Below, piece by piece: positions 34,374 through 47,231 of a stretch of DNA of 64,000 nt. Below the pieces are notes generated by a model. That model did no database searches. It saw only the letters and a program-made list of their open reading frames with translations, and was not told the DNA's origin. The translations under genes were made by a program, and so were the position numbers. Within the stretch, counting starts at the first letter, position 1, and each line of letters begins with the position of its first letter. Origin of the DNA: Paramacrobiotus metropolitanus (Eukaryota; Tardigrada; Eutardigrada; Parachela; Macrobiotidae); the NCBI RefSeq assembly GCF_019649055.1, contig NW_026570242.1, positions 744,001 to 808,000 on the forward strand, read 5' to 3'.

Positions 34374-35207
34374 TTTTGTTGCATGTTACGAGTGACGACA
34401 GAAGAACCCAATCAACGTTCAGAATAGAGATACCTAATTAACGTATTCCCTGTTGAAAGGAAGGCACTGCTACCATGTCGTGTGATCACTGATTAACCGA
34501 TTATGGGAACAGGAATTTTCTTTTCGTAAAATTTGTAATTCGACTTCTACGTCGGATGCCATACGGCACACCGCACGGTATAATTAATGGGCTGCCTGAT
34601 GAGAAATATAGATATGCGAGTATAACGTATTATGCCTTTCAGAACCTAATCCTATGTAGGGTATTAATTAAATACTGATTACCGGAAATGTGCTATAACA
34701 AACTCAGCATGCCTCAAAGTTCATCCTCGTAAGAAACATTTCCCCGGTCATCTACATTTACGGTATTTCCGGTTTTCTCACGACCAGATATTCTTCAACA
34801 GCAAGCACAAAACTCCAGATCAGTAGTCCAGTTCGCAAGGTGGCAATGGCAACGACTTGAACACAAACGAAGTCCAAATTTAACTGAGTATACTATTTAT
34901 ATAACGCACGCATCTCGACCGTAAAGTATTAAAATACGATATTTATTTTAATTTAAAACACCAGATACACCGCAAAAGCCGCGAAGAAAGCTACTACGAC
35001 ATCCAATTCCTAAGTAGATTACAATCAGTTATCATTAAGGCAGTAAACATAATTCTTAAACACAGACATTCACGACTCAAACGACGATTATTAAATCGAA
35101 ATGGATAAATAATAAACCAAATCTGTTAAATAACAACTGTTCCTTCGCACAAACCATGTTAACAACAAATATTAATTGTTACCGCAATATTTGAATTCCT
35201 CATTAGC

Positions 35208-38200
35208 CTAAACGCGCGGCATCGCTCCCGTAGCGAACAACGTCACCTTGCTGCCTTTCTTCTTCTTCTTCGATCCTTTACCTCCCATGCCTTCCGCCTT
35301 GTTACTGCTCATCTCCAGCTGGCTGAAAGCAGCGTCCAGTCCAGCAGAGAAGGATGCTTGGAAATCCGGCGCTGCTCCTTGCTCGTTTTCCTCATCGGAA
35401 GATGTTTGCTTCGGGACATGTTTACTCGCAGACTGATTTCCTTCGTTTCCCGTGGACGACTGACGCTGAACTTTCCCTTCGCGCAGCATCTAAATTAGAG
35501 AAACTGGTTATTAAAATCTGTTCCAACTAGTTTTTCAGAAATCGCCCAATCTCGATGACAAGAGCCAAGCGTATCTTTGCCAAACTGAAATGAATGCTCT
35601 GACCGCACCTGCGCAAAAGATTTCGGCGCTGAAGTACTAGGAGTCAATGTGGCGACTTTGGGTGGAGAAGGCAAAAGCGTTTCGCTGCCAACTGTTGGAA
35701 ATGCTTCTTCCGAGGCCAAATTCAAATCCTCCATCGTCGGGCTCGGACTGACGGCGGGAAACAGTTCCGACTGCAGACTAAAGGATACCCGTCCGCGAAT
35801 ATCTTTTCGAAACGCATTCTCCGCATCACGCTGGCGCATCATTTCGTCTCTAGAAGCAGAATACGGAACAAATTAGAAAGAGCTTGTGATCGCAGTATCG
35901 CTTACACTTACTGCATTCTGATGTTGCGAACATGATGGCGTTGGTCGATTTCCGGCGCGAAACTGTCCAGCACCTCCATGGACACCATCGGCGGCTGCAA
36001 GTCCAGTTCAACCACGCTAAATACACACGTCAGCGGCAGGTGCGATAAATACCGATACCTATAAAAACCGTACTGGATAATCCAAAGAGTTCACAGATGG
36101 AGAAACCAAACAAGAAATGCAAATTACCGTTTCCGTATTTCCTCGTTAATACTCCATGTATCAACGTCCACCACCTTCCCAGTGATCTCCAACGGCGCTT
36201 CTCGGACATGTCCATACTGTGCTGTCAGCATTCGCACGTTAATCGGATGCAAATAAATATGCTGCCCGTCTGCTGCCTGATAAAAATAGTGCACTCCAGT
36301 AGGGATTTCTCCAGAGCCACGTGATCGTCCGGAATATGTCGACGAGGATCCAGTTGGAGATCCCACAATGCCCTCGCTCCCAGAATGCTCAGCTACCTGT
36401 GTAAGTGCCGAGTTTGACGCCGACGGCATATCTCTCCCATACTCGCTCTGCCGATTGTCAGATTGCGCTGCCTTTCGATCGGCCATCGTCTCGAGAGTGA
36501 AATCGTCCTCCAGTGAGCCCAAGACGACTTCCTCCTCGGAGAAAGCGCAAGCATACTTCTTGGAGCTTTTTGCAGGTGCCCGAATAATGGGCTCGGGTTC
36601 GGTTTTCGTATCTTTGACCACCGTAGGGGAGGAAGAAGGAATCACCACGCCCGAAGAGTTTTCGCGGCGAACGCCCAACTGTTTCAGCGCTGCCTCGATG
36701 AAACAACATTCCGGATTATCCTTTTCGGTCTCTAAGGCGAATTTCAGCTCATGCTCCTCCCGATTGAGAATTTCTTCCGTCAACTGGTCAGGACGAATCA
36801 ACAACAACTTGGAAAATTCCAACGAAACAGCATCTGCAACACCCATGCAAGCGTTAGCACCCTAACGCATTCTATGTACCAATACAGACATCACTGTACC
36901 TTGCAGATTATTAAATTTCCCATCGGTGTTATTTGGATCCCACTGACTAACCGGATAAGCCCGTACAGAATTCTTTTGGCGCACCATCAATCGCATAGTG
37001 ATTTCACTGCCAACGCTTATGGGCTCCACAATTTCCGTTACGACACTGAAAACATAAACTCGGACGGTTACAATACAAGCAGCACGATTATTATGTAATT
37101 ATAAACGTATGCACAAAAATGAACCTTTTCAAATCTTTCGCATAAACAGATTCGTAGCAGATGGGACATTTTCGATAACTTGCATCCGACAGAGCCAAAT
37201 AATGCAGGATACATGCCCAACAGTAAACGTGGCCGCAGCGCGTCATCTTGGCAGCAACGGGTGGATGCAAGCAAATCGGGCAGTTCAGCTGTTCAGACTG
37301 AAACACTTTCTGCAACAGATTTGTTCGTTACTGTTAGACCCACTAGGATCGCCAGTCGAAAGATAAAAAAACCGTACTTACTATCAACTCAATATTGCTC
37401 CATTCCACCAAAACATCCGGATCCACCTGGTGAATGGAATAATCGCCCGCATCCTTGACAATGAACTGGCATCTGAAAAATAATCCCCAAAATCAGCTGC
37501 ACGAAGAAAGCGTAAGTAGAAATGCGGTACTTACGTGGCCTGCAGAAAATTCTCCTTGTTGTAACGTGGCTGGAAATAGTATCGATGCACCTGCTGACCA
37601 CGTCGACCACCATGAAACCCTCCATGATCACCGCGATGTCCGTAGCTGAAGTTCAACAGATGATTGTAGTTGTGCTTACGTGTTCCCTGTTCCGCACCAT
37701 TCAATCCCAGCTCATCGAATGATCCGAGGCCCTGGGGCTGCAGCGAATAGCACCATGGTTAAGGAATCACAAAAACATCCGCCCATGGTGCCACATCCTA
37801 TTCAGTCGCGACTCACAACACGATATTTTAATAACAATTAATAAGGATCAAATTTAATGGCAGACCATTAAACACCAATGGAAATCACCTGGTTTCCTCC
37901 TTTGGATGATCCCACCGTTTTCGCAGATTTAGATTCCCTCTGAGATGCAGCGCGCGACTGATTCTGCACGTTTCCGCTGCGATTGCCTCCTCGTTGACGG
38001 GTAAATGAGCTTCCGCTCGGCTGAGAGCTGCAAGCTTTAACTGGGGAGGCATTTCCATTCGCGCCACCTTGTAAAACAATCAGCAGAGTTAATTCAGCCC
38101 AAAAAGAGCAAACAAAAAAATCCAAATGATGCCAAAATATCAGGCTAACGGAAGTCTCTAAACATTGCTGACTGCAGCTCAAAACAACATTCCCACAAAA

Positions 38201-38569
38201 TAGCGTGAATGGCCCACACTCTGTAGCGGATATTCTGTTTGATCAAACGTACAGGCAAACAACTTGTTTCACTCGGTTTTAAGGATTGAAAGGCTGCAGA
38301 AAGAAGAGCGAAAAGATCCGATACGCACAGCATCGATATGAGAACAGTATTCCAAAAAAACTTGAAAGTCGAATTAAAATCAGGAAAGTTAACATTAACG
38401 GAGCAGTAATCAAATCATCAGTTTTCGCATGAGGACAGGAGACAGTGCAGTCAGTACCTTGCTGGAGGCGGGTAATGCTGCCATTTACGCAGCTTCCTTG
38501 CTGAGCAGGACTTGGATTCCCGTAGCGTTTCATCTGCTTGTCCATCTTGTCGGTATCGTCCCTTTGCAT
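35208..38569 (-). CDS. RNF10: RING finger protein 10 homologue (E3 ubiquitin ligase)
   Basis: Eleven exons join in phase to 743 residues: 38569-38458, 38067-37889, 37737-37680, 37619-37535, 37472-37382, 37309-37125, 37045-36900, 36833-36128, 36058-35912, 35849-35609, 35489-35208. The N-terminus is a disordered Gly/Ser/Arg region (FTRQRGGNRSGN). The C3HC4 RING is at about residues 185-226 (CPICLHPP, TRCGHVYCWACILHYL, CPICYESVY). Further family-specific blocks are HYFYQAADGQHIYLHP, RYLSHLPLTC, and the lysine-rich tail GGKGSKKKKKGSK. RNF10 in animals ubiquitinates small ribosomal proteins during stalled-ribosome quality control. Its length is close to the 811 residues of human RNF10. Exon 4 could start a little upstream, but 37619 is the acceptor that keeps phase. 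It is divergent from STAG. Confidence 0.95.
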
Positions 38570-39973
38570 GGGCTAATTTGAGAGAAGGATTCTCCCAAAC
38601 GTTCACGAGTTTGGCAGTCAAAAGAGGCTCGCCACCGTCGAGGAAAACATTTGCACTCGAATTGTTATAACAATGTTCCATGATACTAATAAAATCACAA
38701 ATCCATTTTCCACAAAAACAAATAAAACCAACAAAACTCTTACTAAAGTGCAATATAAAAACGTAAAAAATGTTTTAAAATATGAAAACTGGGGACGGAT
38801 GGTCCCGAAAGGCGCGAGGAACTCGGGAAGGTCACGGGGAAAAACCTGGAAATCCTAAATCACAATTTGCTGCTAGAATTCAGCCCGAAAGACATGTGAG
38901 GACTGAGGACTGATATCGCAATTTCAAATTTGCGAGCAGTGCGTTTGTTTCATAACATTGCTGGCCCAACACAGAGTGGGCCACCACATCGCCACTCAGC
39001 AGTTGCACTCGGTTGCGAAGGATATGTACGTACAGTAATCAAACCGAACCGGTCGGTCTGCGGTACGGTGTGATCTACGGTCTATTAGCTGCCTTATTTT
39101 AATTTTCAGGTTTTATTAAATCTGTGTTACAGAAAAAGTGAAAACTGTTCACCAGATTTATAATTATAAGTATAAAAATATATTTTTAATTTTACTTTGT
39201 AATCGTCTTTTGGCTTGTACAGCTTTTTGTAAAGCCGCCGACTCGGTCGGGCGACCATACCGTGAGCCACCAGGCTGATGAGCGCCAAGGCCGGAACCAC
39301 ACTTTAGAGCATGGCGCCTTTTCATGGCCCGATTTCTGGTTTATTCATTCATTCAAAAAAGTGAACCTTGCCAAAAATGCCAGAAAAAACAAGAACGATT
39401 GTAATGATTCTGCCATTTTTTACAACTGGATAGAATTTGCTCCAAATTTTTAAGTTTTGTTACTTCTCATAGTAAATACCTGGATCCAGAAGTACTGAGA
39501 TATCTGTGTGCAACAAATTCTTTTTCATCTATCTGCCGTTGACGTTGTGATAATCGTAACTGGGAAGGTAAGAGTCGTAAGACTGCAAGAGTGTGAGACC
39601 GTGAGAATAGATTGTCAGATTGTGAATTTTTACTGCCATTTCTAACTCATTGATTGCGCTCGTTGCACTTGGAGTTTTGCGCCCTTAAAAATTGAGTGTT
39701 TGAATCGCTCAGTCACATCTTTTGGAGTTGATAAATATCCGTTTCTTGTATGTCGTTGTAATACGTTGGATCGCAGCACTTCGTAGTCCGTAATACTTTG
39801 TAACAGAATACGGGTGCGCGGAATGCTTCATAAAAATTTGAAACTCTATCTGTCTATCAGTTGCATTTTATGGACCATATAGCTCTGCGAATATAGCGTC
39901 AGGCTTATAATGATGCTTGGCTGGCTTTGCAGGGACTGTGTAAAGAACTAGTCAAGTGACGCAGTGCAGTGGC
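38570..39973. promoter_or_regulatory. divergent 5' region of RNF10 and STAG
   Basis: About 1.4 kb between two divergent starts. A possible STAG 5' untranslated acceptor (TTTGCAG near 39931) suggests a non-coding first exon. A TACAGTA is present near 39034. No TATA box was recognised; promoters of both housekeeping genes are inferred from geometry. Confidence 0.4.
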
Positions 39974-42900
39974 ATGGTTAGGATGCCAGGAAGAAATCAG
40001 GAGGATTCTCCTGGCATCTCTCCCATCAGGGCCGATTCAGCAGGGGACATGGAGGAGGATCCTGCCGATGTGACGATGGACAGTTTGGAGGCCAGCGAAG
40101 GGGTACCTGATCCCTCCGTCTCTGATGCTGGCCCGACTCAAACAGCCCCGCAAGATCGCGAAGAAGGCCAGAGCGAAAGCGACAGTCAAATGAAGGCCCC
40201 TGACACTCCGTCTGAAACGAAACTCAGCAATGGGAATCGCAGAACTAACGGGTAAAAGCGTTTAACGCGCTTATCAGCAGTTGCATTTAAGAAATTACGA
40301 CATGGCTTTAGCAGGTTGTCTGAGCTGGTATTCACTGTATTACTATTGTGAGTTTTAAAGCCAGATTCGGGTAATCTAAGTTTGTAGTTAACTTAGTTTA
40401 ATTTTTTATAATTTTGTATTGTTAATTATCGGTATAAAGCCTTCCTCGCATATTAAGGAAAACGGGGAGTCTTTTCGACGTGTAGTTTTGTTAATTTTTT
40501 TACACGTTTACTGTACAAAATACTGTCCGGAAGATATTGATTCATTTAAGAATTTTAAACTCCTTTTCGTCTGTTTTTTAGATTTTTCTTATGATCTCGG
40601 ACAGATCAAGCTAAGAAATCGATACTATCTATTTTAGTATGAATTTGTTCGCAGATTTTCCGAGTCTGAGGGTGCCGTCTCCCCACCCGCCGGGGGGTCT
40701 GAGAACTCCTCCACTCCGAAATCCGCTGCTCCCACTCCTCAGCGCCCCCGTCGAGCTGCCGCTGCAGTTGCCAATGAGCGCATGGTACTGCGCAAGCGTC
40801 CCGCAGCCACTCCCGATGACAAGACGCTCTCCCCGGCCAGCTCTACCCCCGCCAAAGCTTCCAATTCTTCCGCGCCAAAGAAACGGCGCCCCAGGGCGCT
40901 GGACAACACAATTACCTCCGCTGACGCCTCCGAAGTCACTCATTCTCCCTTGATGTCCGTCTTGAAAAGCCGCCAACGGAAAGCGGCCGCAGCCGTGCCC
41001 GTAGCAGCGCCCAACCGGAAGCGGCAGCGTGTCGGCGAGGATGATTTGTACATTCGAAGTTTATGTGGAATTTTGCGCAGTGGCGAAATGACCATCGGGG
41101 GCCTGGTGGACAGCTGGGTGGACACCTATAAACGCGATCATTTGATGGGATTTTTGGAGTTGGCCAACTTCTTTGTCCATAGCTCCGGGTGTAAAGGGAA
41201 GATCGGTGCCGGAATGACCAAGCTCGCTGCTGATGAAATTATGAAGCAGCTGACGCCAAAGTTTGAGGAGGTGCGTGGCTTTGAAAATCAGTTCGGCATG
41301 ATGTGATAAAAAGCAGTAACGTCTGTCTTTTCCTTACTCGATACTCTGTAGCAGCACCCTCTATTTTTTATTGCCTGGGAGGGGAGGGGCAGAGTGCAGG
41401 GAGGTTTTAACGCGCATACGTATCTCGGAATGTGTATTAGTGACTTCATTCAGGTAGTCTTGTGTTCCTGCGGAAATCACTTTCCTCTCAACTTCCATAT
41501 ATATTTTAAGTAAAACTATCAATTGAGTGTTTCGGTTCAAAGGAGTTCAGGGACTTCCGGTGCGTGAAGCCATTACAACCGCCCAGCGTGGCAAGGGAAG
41601 GCGATTTTCTAAAAATTGCTTTTGTTATTTTTACTGTGCCGACAAAAGTGGTTTTCTCGAGTGCTAGTGAAAAATAAAGAACAGATTAGAAATGAAAAAA
41701 TTGTTGGCATTTACAGTGTCCTTAGGGACTTCTTTTTCGATCGGTTTTCTGCATCGCGTAAAACCAGTACCGTAAGTACTTCTCGAATAGTACGTTTTAT
41801 GATATTAAATTATTACAGTATGCTGCTGGGTACGAGTAGTGGTTCTGTGACTTTGCTTCGGCAATGACGCTGGTATTTCCGGTCTCAATGCCCCGTTTAC
41901 ACATTAACTGCTTACAAGTTAATGGTTTTGCAGGATACAAATGATTATCCCCTCATCCGAACGGACAAAGAGTTCAAAAAATTCCGGTCTGACTTCTGCA
42001 AATTCTTGCACACTGTCGTGCTTGCCATAAAAGACACGATTCTTTTTGATGACTATTTGATCGACAACTTATTCCGTCTCCTCATCGACATGGCCGATTC
42101 GGGCATACGGGCTTTCCGCCATACTGCCACCCTCGGCGGTAAGTTTGCGCGGTTCCTGGTGGGGAAGTGCTCAACTGTTCATCTGTTGTTTCATTTCGTG
42201 CTTTGTTGTTTAGTCATGAAGATCTTGACGGGATTAGTAGAAGTCATGGTCCATCAACATCGTATTGTGCAAAATGACCAGCAACAACTCGAACAGGAAG
42301 AGAATCGAAAACGCTCGAATCCGCAGCGCGTCCAGATGCTGGAAAGGACATTGAAAGCCCATAGGGACCAAGCCGATAAGGTGAAGGAATGCTTCGAACT
42401 GGGCTGCAAGCAGGTGCTCTATATACGCTACCGTGACACGGTTTCGTCGATTCGGGAACTGTGCATGGAAGAAATAGGTAAAATGCCATTATTTTCCATT
42501 TTCATATTTTTACAGTTTGCTTACTGGCCTGTTCGTGTTAGGGGTATGGATGAGCATTTATCCGGAACGATTTGTGGATGACAGTTACTTGAAGTATTTG
42601 GGATGGACACTGAATGATAAAGAAGCAGCAGTTCGACGGAAATGCTTATCAGCTATTTATCCCTTGTATGAGACCGAAGAGAACGTGGCCCGCCTTCAAC
42701 TGTTTTCCTCGAAATTCAAAGACAGATTCGTGCAGATGGCAACCGATGTGGATACAGAATGCTGTATTCGGGCTGGGAAAATCTTGATCGCCATGAACAG
42801 GTATGGCAAGCATGTTTGTAATGCACGGCTTTTGGATTTTATATAACGATAATTATTGGCTTCCGTTTATTTGAATTGTGTTGATTATTTTATAATTATA

Positions 42901-45708
42901 CCTCATCGGATGTTTTGCGGTTATTCGTAGGTCCATGCCAGAATTATTCGGTGAAGCAGATCTGACTCGAATTTTCGATCTGATATACGTGGCCGATCAT
43001 AATTTAGCCGTAAGTTCAGCGGAGATCCTCATCAACCATATGACATCAGTAACGGCAGTGGATCGTCAGAATCGGCCGCGTTTTAAATCGGGAAAAGAAT
43101 GGTCAGATGATACTTTTGACCTGTATTTCCTGATTGCCTTCTCCGTAGCCAACACCAGCAGGAGCACGAACCAGGCGTACTTTGTGGACAGTCTGATCGA
43201 TGTATGCCCAGCCCTGAAAGCCTGGGAAGCCATGACGGATTTGCTACTAGAAGAATTCGAAGAAGGCACTACACTGCAGCCGCTTAGCGACAAGGAAGAG
43301 AAAGAGTTGATAACCGTCATGAGTTATGCCATTAAGCAGACGGCAACTGCCGAAGCACCCGGTGGACGCAGTCACGTCGGAAGGAAACGCAATAAGGACG
43401 CCAAACAGGTGCGGTTTTATTTGTGAACAAATCCTATAACTATGTTGTGTAGTGCACGATTTACAGTAAGCGTTTATTATTATAAATGAGTTATTTTACG
43501 AGTCCTTGTTCTACTATAGTTATTGGATATTTGAGTGTAAATGGATGGCATTGGGTATATTAAATATTTTTCTTTATAGACCAAAGATGAAGTGACCGAT
43601 CTGACTACGCACTTCATAGATGTACTTCCTAAATTAATCAGCAAATACAAACAGGATCCCGCCAAGATTACCTTTCTGATCTCATTCCCGCAGTATTTTG
43701 ATGTTGACTTGTATACTACCAATCACAAAGAAGCGGTAAGGTTTTGATTTGTGTTTCGTACATTCTGCTTCTTTCTAATGTTTTTAATTGTACGTACAGG
43801 AACTGGGCACGCTGCTTGATCTCCTGTGTGAAATCTACGAGAAGTACGAGCACGCTCCGCTGCTGAAGGCGGCCGTGAAATCTCTGGACTGTCTGGAGCG
43901 TGAAGGCAGCGGAATCGTCAACCGTGTGGCCATCGCCCGGACCACCATTCTAACCAGTATTGTCAACAAATTCCAGGAGGCTTTCCCACACTGGCTGGCC
44001 TTCAACGGGGATAACGATCAGGAGCTGGTGTATCACATGGAGAGCAGTGTCAAGCGCCTGTACGCGCTGCTGATAACCAGCGACGGCAGCGATCTGGATA
44101 TCTGGGACCCCATCCTGCAGACGCTGGAAAGAGCAGTGACGCTGAACTATGCGTCCATTTGTGACTCGACCATTAAGTGTTGTATGTTGCTGCTGTTTTG
44201 GAAAATCCGGGCGTTACAGAGAAATGCGGATGGACCTGACGCGGCGATCTTAGAAGAACATCAGAAAAGATTTCAGTACTACGTCGACGTATTGTTAGGG
44301 GTGGTGGCAGACCATGATGTGGAGGAAATCGTTTATACTGTAAGCAAAAAAGCTCTGGAAATTAATTAGCCCCTTTTTCATTGGTCTCGTTTTTTTGCAG
44401 GCATTTGGATCGGTTATTGATGCAGTTATTGTCCATCAGCCACAGAATGATCGAGTTCCTGATTGGTTTAAAAACCTGTCCTTCCAGCTCAGTGCGGATC
44501 AACAAAGTATTCTGTCTAATTATATCGACAAAGAAGTGTTATCCAAGCCTTTGCCCGATGGGGGGTCATCCGCTGCCTTCAATTCAGTGATAGTCGACAA
44601 GGAGAAACGGGATGAAGTGGTGTACAAGCGAAGAAAACTGCTTCTCCAGTTCGTCAAAGCGATGTCCTGTGCCATTATCCTTCCTCGTTATGCTTCCGTT
44701 GTTTTCAAACATGCTATATCTGTAAGGAATATTTTTGGCGAGAAATTTCTGTGAAAGTATTGTGAGATTTTCGTGTGATGTGTAGAGCAACATGGATTAC
44801 GGTGATATTATCAAGGAGACCATGAAGCGTCTTCAGGAAGTCAATCCGGTTTATTTCGCGGAGTGTATTGCCGCCAGTCTGGTTGAGATGTTCACTGGTA
44901 TCGCCAAGAAACGCCGAATTACCCGCGTGAGTCGAGATGTTCTGGATATAAAGGATATGGCCAAGCGGTTTGCGGCCTACTTTGGAACTGACAACGTTCG
45001 ATCACGCTCTGCTATGGGAGCCCTCCACAAGTATGACGAATTGGGAGATGTTTGGTGCAGATGTACGATGACTTGAATCGTATCTAATTGTTCTGCAGGT
45101 ATTGTTTCGAGTTCATCAAGGGCGCTGCGAGCCGGGACGATGCTGTCCTTCGGATTATTTTCTTCGATATTTTGAGCGAATTCCATAGTAAATTGCTGCG
45201 ACCGGATAAAACGAGCTTGTGAGTTGTTCTTGTGGCTTTCTTGATTGATATTTGTTTGAAGAGATCACCCATTGGCCATCGGAAGGGAGCGATTGGCTTG
45301 TTGCACTGTAATAGATTTATTGGCCATGAATCCATTGTGTTTTGCGTTTTTCTCAGGGTGAATCTTCTGAACAGCATGGACATCCTGAAGACAAACCCCG
45401 GCGAATCAATACCTTCCAATGATCTGTTGTTGCCATTTCTACAGTACCGCAATACTTTAGCTCTCGGTGGAATGGAAGGAGAACCGGATGACAAACATCG
45501 TCGAGGTCGTCGCATTAATCCGCCTCAAGGCAAAAAGGGGGCTGTGCTTGAAGGAACTGTGGCCGAGGCTGAGTCTTCAGAAGCCGCGGAAGCTGCCAAT
45601 CTAGCCGAAGTGAACAATGTCGGACACGATGATGCGACATCCGTGGCGGGAAGTGTACTGGACCCGAATGCGACGGTGGAAATCGAGCAGTCCATGGATG
45701 TGGTGTGA
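39974..45708 (+). CDS. STAG: cohesin subunit SA/STAG (SCC3)
   Basis: Twelve exons join in phase to 1,277 residues: 39974-40251, 40655-41270, 41934-42138, 42214-42477, 42542-42800, 42931-43408, 43580-43735, 43800-44339, 44401-44721, 44786-45030, 45099-45218, 45357-45708. The N-terminus is acidic, then basic and Ala/Pro-rich with AT-hook-like blocks (QRPRRAAAA, KKRRPRALD). The STAG fold begins near residue 215 (VDSWVDTYKRDHLMGF, FFVHSSGCKG), continues through FRHTATLG, and includes the stromalin conserved domain (DDSYLKYLGWTLNDKE) at about residues 465-540. Later landmarks are MDYGDIIKETMKR and FFDILSEFHSKLL. STAG binds the RAD21 kleisin and loads cohesin on chromatin. The C-terminal tail after the folded part is short, about 90 residues; a further splice from GATGTG to a segment near 45790 could extend it. 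Confidence 0.95.
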
Positions 45709-47048
45709 GCAGTGTGAGTTCGATTTTCTACGCAACTCATCATCCAGCAATATTAATAGGTAAATCACTGTAAAAGGATATTGTTTTATAGGACCTGATG
45801 AATTGGTCCAAACGTTGGGAGGGTTTATTGCGAAAGGAGGACAATAAATTATGGCACAGCATTAGCAGAGTTTCTGTTCAAATCCGGCAGTCATTGTTGT
45901 TTCCCTTTTTGTATTTTTGTCTCCTCTCTTTTAAGTTTTACACTTTTTACTGTATTACTAAAATCTTTTCCTCAGAGTCTTGTTGCCATTCACTGGTTTT
46001 TCCGTAGTGTTGGACAGAATTATTTTTATTTATCAGTGAATAGGCTTTATTTATTAGTCTAGCGTACTTCTTGTTTGAATTTAATTTTTCAAGTCAGTTT
46101 CGTGTGAGTAAAGTAGTGCTGTTTATAGTGAACTGTTGTTTAAATAATAATACTGATGTCGATAAAATATTCTGGTTATCTTCACTTATTTCGAAGGATA
46201 TAAAGCAACAATGTCGTCGTCGCCAGCTTAACGTTCGTGGTGGCTGACAGGATGGTACAAGCACACCCTTGTTAAATGATATAATGAATATACCGTAATA
46301 TCTCATTTTTTATGGACAGGACACTTTTCATGAGAACAGCAATGTTCATTATAAAATTAGCGCACCTTACAGATTAGTCATTAAACGTAGCGTAATCGCA
46401 CAATGGGAAAAAAAGGGAAATTTATCGTGCATACTTTCAGATTATTTTCTAGGTTTCGAATTTTTGATCTCTCAACTTGTATATTCGATAATTTCGATTA
46501 TATAACTTCTATGCAGTAGTTATAACTTTTAAGTAATTTTTATTAGCATCGAATACGCAGGACGGTGTATTGTAGGCGTAGCATACTAGATAAAATGTGC
46601 GTAATTCATCTATAATATTATACAATTTCTTGCAAAGTAAACGATAATGCGATACTACTAAAATAAATACTTTATAAAATTTATGATCAACGTAGAATAT
46701 CGTAATATTGCCGAGCTTTTTTTCCTGAGTTTATGACCACTTTTTATTACTCGAAGTTGGAATTCAGTTTCAGGTTGAAGTCAGAACATTCTTACAAAAT
46801 TGTGCATGCCGTTATTGATTTACTGTTACATAGAATTCCGAAAGGAATGCAAAACGGTAGAGATAAAACACAGGAACTGATTCAACGATCTTAAGCGGAC
46901 ATATTATCAAAATTTTACATCTTTACACACATTTGATACGAACGTAATCTATGAGGAATATGGAAAGGTCCATTCCATCGCGGAATTGAAAGGTCACATC
47001 CGCGGGGAAGCGGATCCAGTCCATCGCAGAACTGTGGGAGCTGCTGCC
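45709..47048. other. STAG 3' region and intergenic DNA
   Basis: About 1.3 kb, AT-rich. It includes the STAG 3' untranslated region and a possible extra 3' exon near 45790-45850. Nothing else was recognised. Confidence 0.45.
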
Positions 47049-47231
47049 TTAGGAGTGCTTCACTTCCGACTTGTAGGTGTGCGTCTCCTTGCCATCCTTG
47101 ACTTTGTGGTGTTCCTCGGTGTGCTCTTTCCGGTCACATCCACCGCATCCTTTGGTCTCCGACTTGAAGTCGTGGGTCATTTTCCCGTCCTTCACTTCAA
47201 TCTTTTCCTTGGTCTCGGTTTTGGAGTCCAT
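47049..47231 (-). CDS. 60-residue highly charged His/Lys/Glu-rich protein with internal repeat
   Basis: A single open frame of 60 codons starting MDSKTETKEK and ending SEVKHS. Composition is extreme: mostly Lys, Glu, Asp, His, Thr and Ser, with almost no hydrophobic residues. A unit of the form KDGK-x-TH-x-(F/Y)-KSE-(T/V)-K occurs twice, at about residues 14-27 and 45-58, flanking a GCGGC cluster. It has no signal peptide or membrane segment. The makeup resembles hydrophilins and other disordered stress proteins, but no known family signature is present. The repeat and the coherent composition make chance unlikely; expression is not shown. The spacing of the cysteines and histidines would also allow metal binding. 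Confidence 0.5.
   Translation of the reverse strand: MDSKTETKEKIEVKDGKMTHDFKSETKGCGGCDRKEHTEEHHKVKDGKETHTYKSEVKHS

Larger units (their letters stand above)
31615..35207. other. large intergenic region, MNT promoter side
   Basis: About 3.6 kb. The part next to MNT (about 31620-32400) is richer in G+C and CpG than the rest, with a short CA tract near 31697, and is the likely MNT promoter and 5' untranslated region. The remainder is AT-rich with TACTGTA motifs near 32441 and 32892 and an inverted pair at 33661-33678. A degenerate tandem repeat lies near 34315-34373. No coding sequence is supported. Confidence 0.5.

Noticed and set aside
40629-40976. Gly/Ser/Arg-rich minus-strand open frame
   Set aside because: Antisense to the Pro/Ala-rich N-terminal exon of STAG, whose frame is confirmed by conserved downstream exons.
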